From Phycisphaerales bacterium Planc_01 (lineage in GTDB: Bacteria; Planctomycetota; Phycisphaerae; Sedimentisphaerales; Anaerobacaceae), in contig LVBB01000109.1 of the NCBI GenBank assembly GCA_001603075.1, positions 186,001-250,000 on the forward strand: a stretch of DNA of 64,000 bases, in the 5' to 3' direction. Below are positions 63,223 to 64,000 of this stretch, piece by piece (within the stretch, counting starts at the first letter, position 1; the number at the start of each line of letters is the position of its first letter). The position numbers were made by a program, and so were the translations under genes. The notes under the pieces are model-generated. The model was given only the letters and a program-made list of their open reading frames with translations, was not told the DNA's origin and ran no database searches.

Positions 63223-63492
63223 GGGCGAATGAAGGATCACCCAACCGGCACTCGCACCGATCATCGCAAAGCCCGAACTCCGCTGTCATCATGAACCTGT
63301 CACAATCAAATCTCACCCGCGCAGCGCTCAGTACGGGCGGGCGAGTAGAGGCAATTTCCCATCAGGTGAACTCTCGCAGTTTCCCCTGGTCTTCGTGCAA
63401 CTCTTGAGAGAGCTTCCAGAAGGCCGGCGGTTCTTTCGTCATGTCCGAGTCGATTGTCTCTCAAAACACCGAAGCCAAGGACGTCTCGTCGC
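63223..63492. other. Intergenic region at end of window
   Basis: About 270 bases between the esterase remnant and the convergent propeller gene. It contains AGGTGAACTCTCGCAGTTTC at 63364-63383, similar to the candidate IS end at 60231. No gene or clear terminator seen. Confidence 0.3.
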
Positions 63493-64000
63493 TCATCGCT
63501 GCAGATCGCCGGGGCGCTCGGGGATGCCCGGATCGTCCAGGATCCAAACAGCGGTGGCCGGGCCGAGATTCTTCCAGTCGTTGAGGCCCCAGACGACCTT
63601 CTTTCCGAGCGTGACTTCCACCAGTTGGGGGTTCTTGCCGCCATTGCCCCTGGAACAGAGGATCGTATTACCGCTGGCCAGACGGACGCAGCTCTGGGAA
63701 TCCGCCAACCGCGCCTCGGGCGGCAGTTCGGACAGCTTGATCTCCCAGGCAGTCTCGTCCTGGGGATTCACTTCACGAGTGAGTCTGTCGCCTTCATCGG
63801 GGATCAGCATATTGCCGTTGTGCAGACGGATGGCGGCCCAGGGGGTCTTGATCGGATAGGACCAGATCTCCTTGAAGCCCTTGTCGTACTCCACGACCTT
63901 GTGCATCTGGAGGAAGGGGACCAGGTACGTGCCCTGGGCGGTCATGCGCAAGCGGCGAAACTGCGCGTGCACGCCCCTGCCAGCATCCTGGTTGGGTGGG
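63493..64000 (-). CDS. Beta-propeller-like protein, 5' end outside window
   Basis: The C-terminal part (about 168 codons visible) of a larger protein. The frame is open through the window edge and protein-like upstream of the first possible start (GTG 63972), so the gene is cut by the window. Repeats such as VVEYDKGFKEIWSYPIKTPW, RLHNGNMLIPDEGDRLTREV and RLASGNTILCSRGNGGKNP have the alternating pattern of PQQ- or NHL-like beta-propellers in which successive blades describe N/G-rich loops. It could be a secreted binding protein or part of an enzyme. Function unknown. Confidence 0.65.
   Translation of the reverse strand, partial: PPNQDAGRGVHAQFRRLRMTAQGTYLVPFLQMHKVVEYDKGFKEIWSYPIKTPWAAIRLHNGNMLIPDEGDRLTREVNPQDETAWEIKLSELPPEARLADSQSCVRLASGNTILCSRGNGGKNPQLVEVTLGKKVVWGLNDWKNLGPATAVWILDDPGIPERPGDLQR

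Overview
The window is about 62-64% GC and densely coded. It most likely comes from a Planctomycetota bacterium of the class Phycisphaerae (Sedimentisphaerales-like). That placement is inferred from gene content: several Tat-exported Gfo/Idh/MocA oxidoreductases, a prepilin-like protein with a planctomycete-style tail, LamG/discoidin and SUMF1-domain secreted proteins, many glycosidases, and a separate ATP-pyrophosphatase GMP synthase. No rRNA marker is present. The only RNA gene seen is a tRNA-Tyr, and no CRISPR array was found.

Layout. 1-5.5 kb: a PilZ protein on the minus strand, then plus-strand aldo/keto reductase, purB, pyrE and alanine dehydrogenase. 5.5-11.1 kb: a minus-strand housekeeping run read pheA, tpiA, secG, yicC, gmk, rpoZ, coaC, coaB. 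11.4-13.6 kb: an O6-alkylguanine repair methyltransferase overlapping a PDZ lipoprotein with a degenerate zincin motif, then an XRE-regulator remnant. 13.8-22.8 kb: MocA-type oxidoreductases, a SUMF1-fold protein, tRNA-Tyr, a WbsX/GH99-like glycosidase, a GATase-less GMP synthase and a prepilin-like protein.

23-53.7 kb is a long carbohydrate-processing region. It holds a minus-strand UROD-like / PmoA-like / MocA / AraC cluster, a 961-residue LamG-discoidin protein, an isomerase-like protein divergent from a large six-hairpin-like glycosidase, an orphan membrane protein and a DUF6259-like glycosidase. It continues with MocA and ThuA-like genes, a four-gene cassette (TolB-like, lipoprotein, MBOAT/AlgI, AlgJ/AlgX-like) that probably O-acetylates an exported polysaccharide, a double-barrel GH29-like enzyme and a GH43 enzyme. 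Eight of these proteins start with twin-arginine signals, which suggests periplasmic oxidation and rearrangement of sugars released by the glycosidases.

54-60 kb is a coherent minus-strand operon: GntP-type permease, FAH-family 2-keto-3-deoxy-sugar-acid dehydratase, alpha-ketoglutarate-semialdehyde dehydrogenase and YjhG/YagF-type xylonate dehydratase. Together these give a non-phosphorylating (Weimberg-type) route from an imported pentonate to 2-oxoglutarate. 60-64 kb is a scar: a truncated transposase abuts a second, internally deleted IS with 18-bp terminal repeats, which abuts the 3' part of a sialate O-acetylesterase gene. A partial beta-propeller-like gene leaves the window.

The most unusual observation is a family of short palindromes (about 28 nt, core GGGCGAAT-N4-ATTCGCCC) with four copies here. 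Two are intergenic hairpins. Two lie inside unrelated neighbouring genes in the same reading frame and add the same peptide, RANDDSPL, to both proteins.
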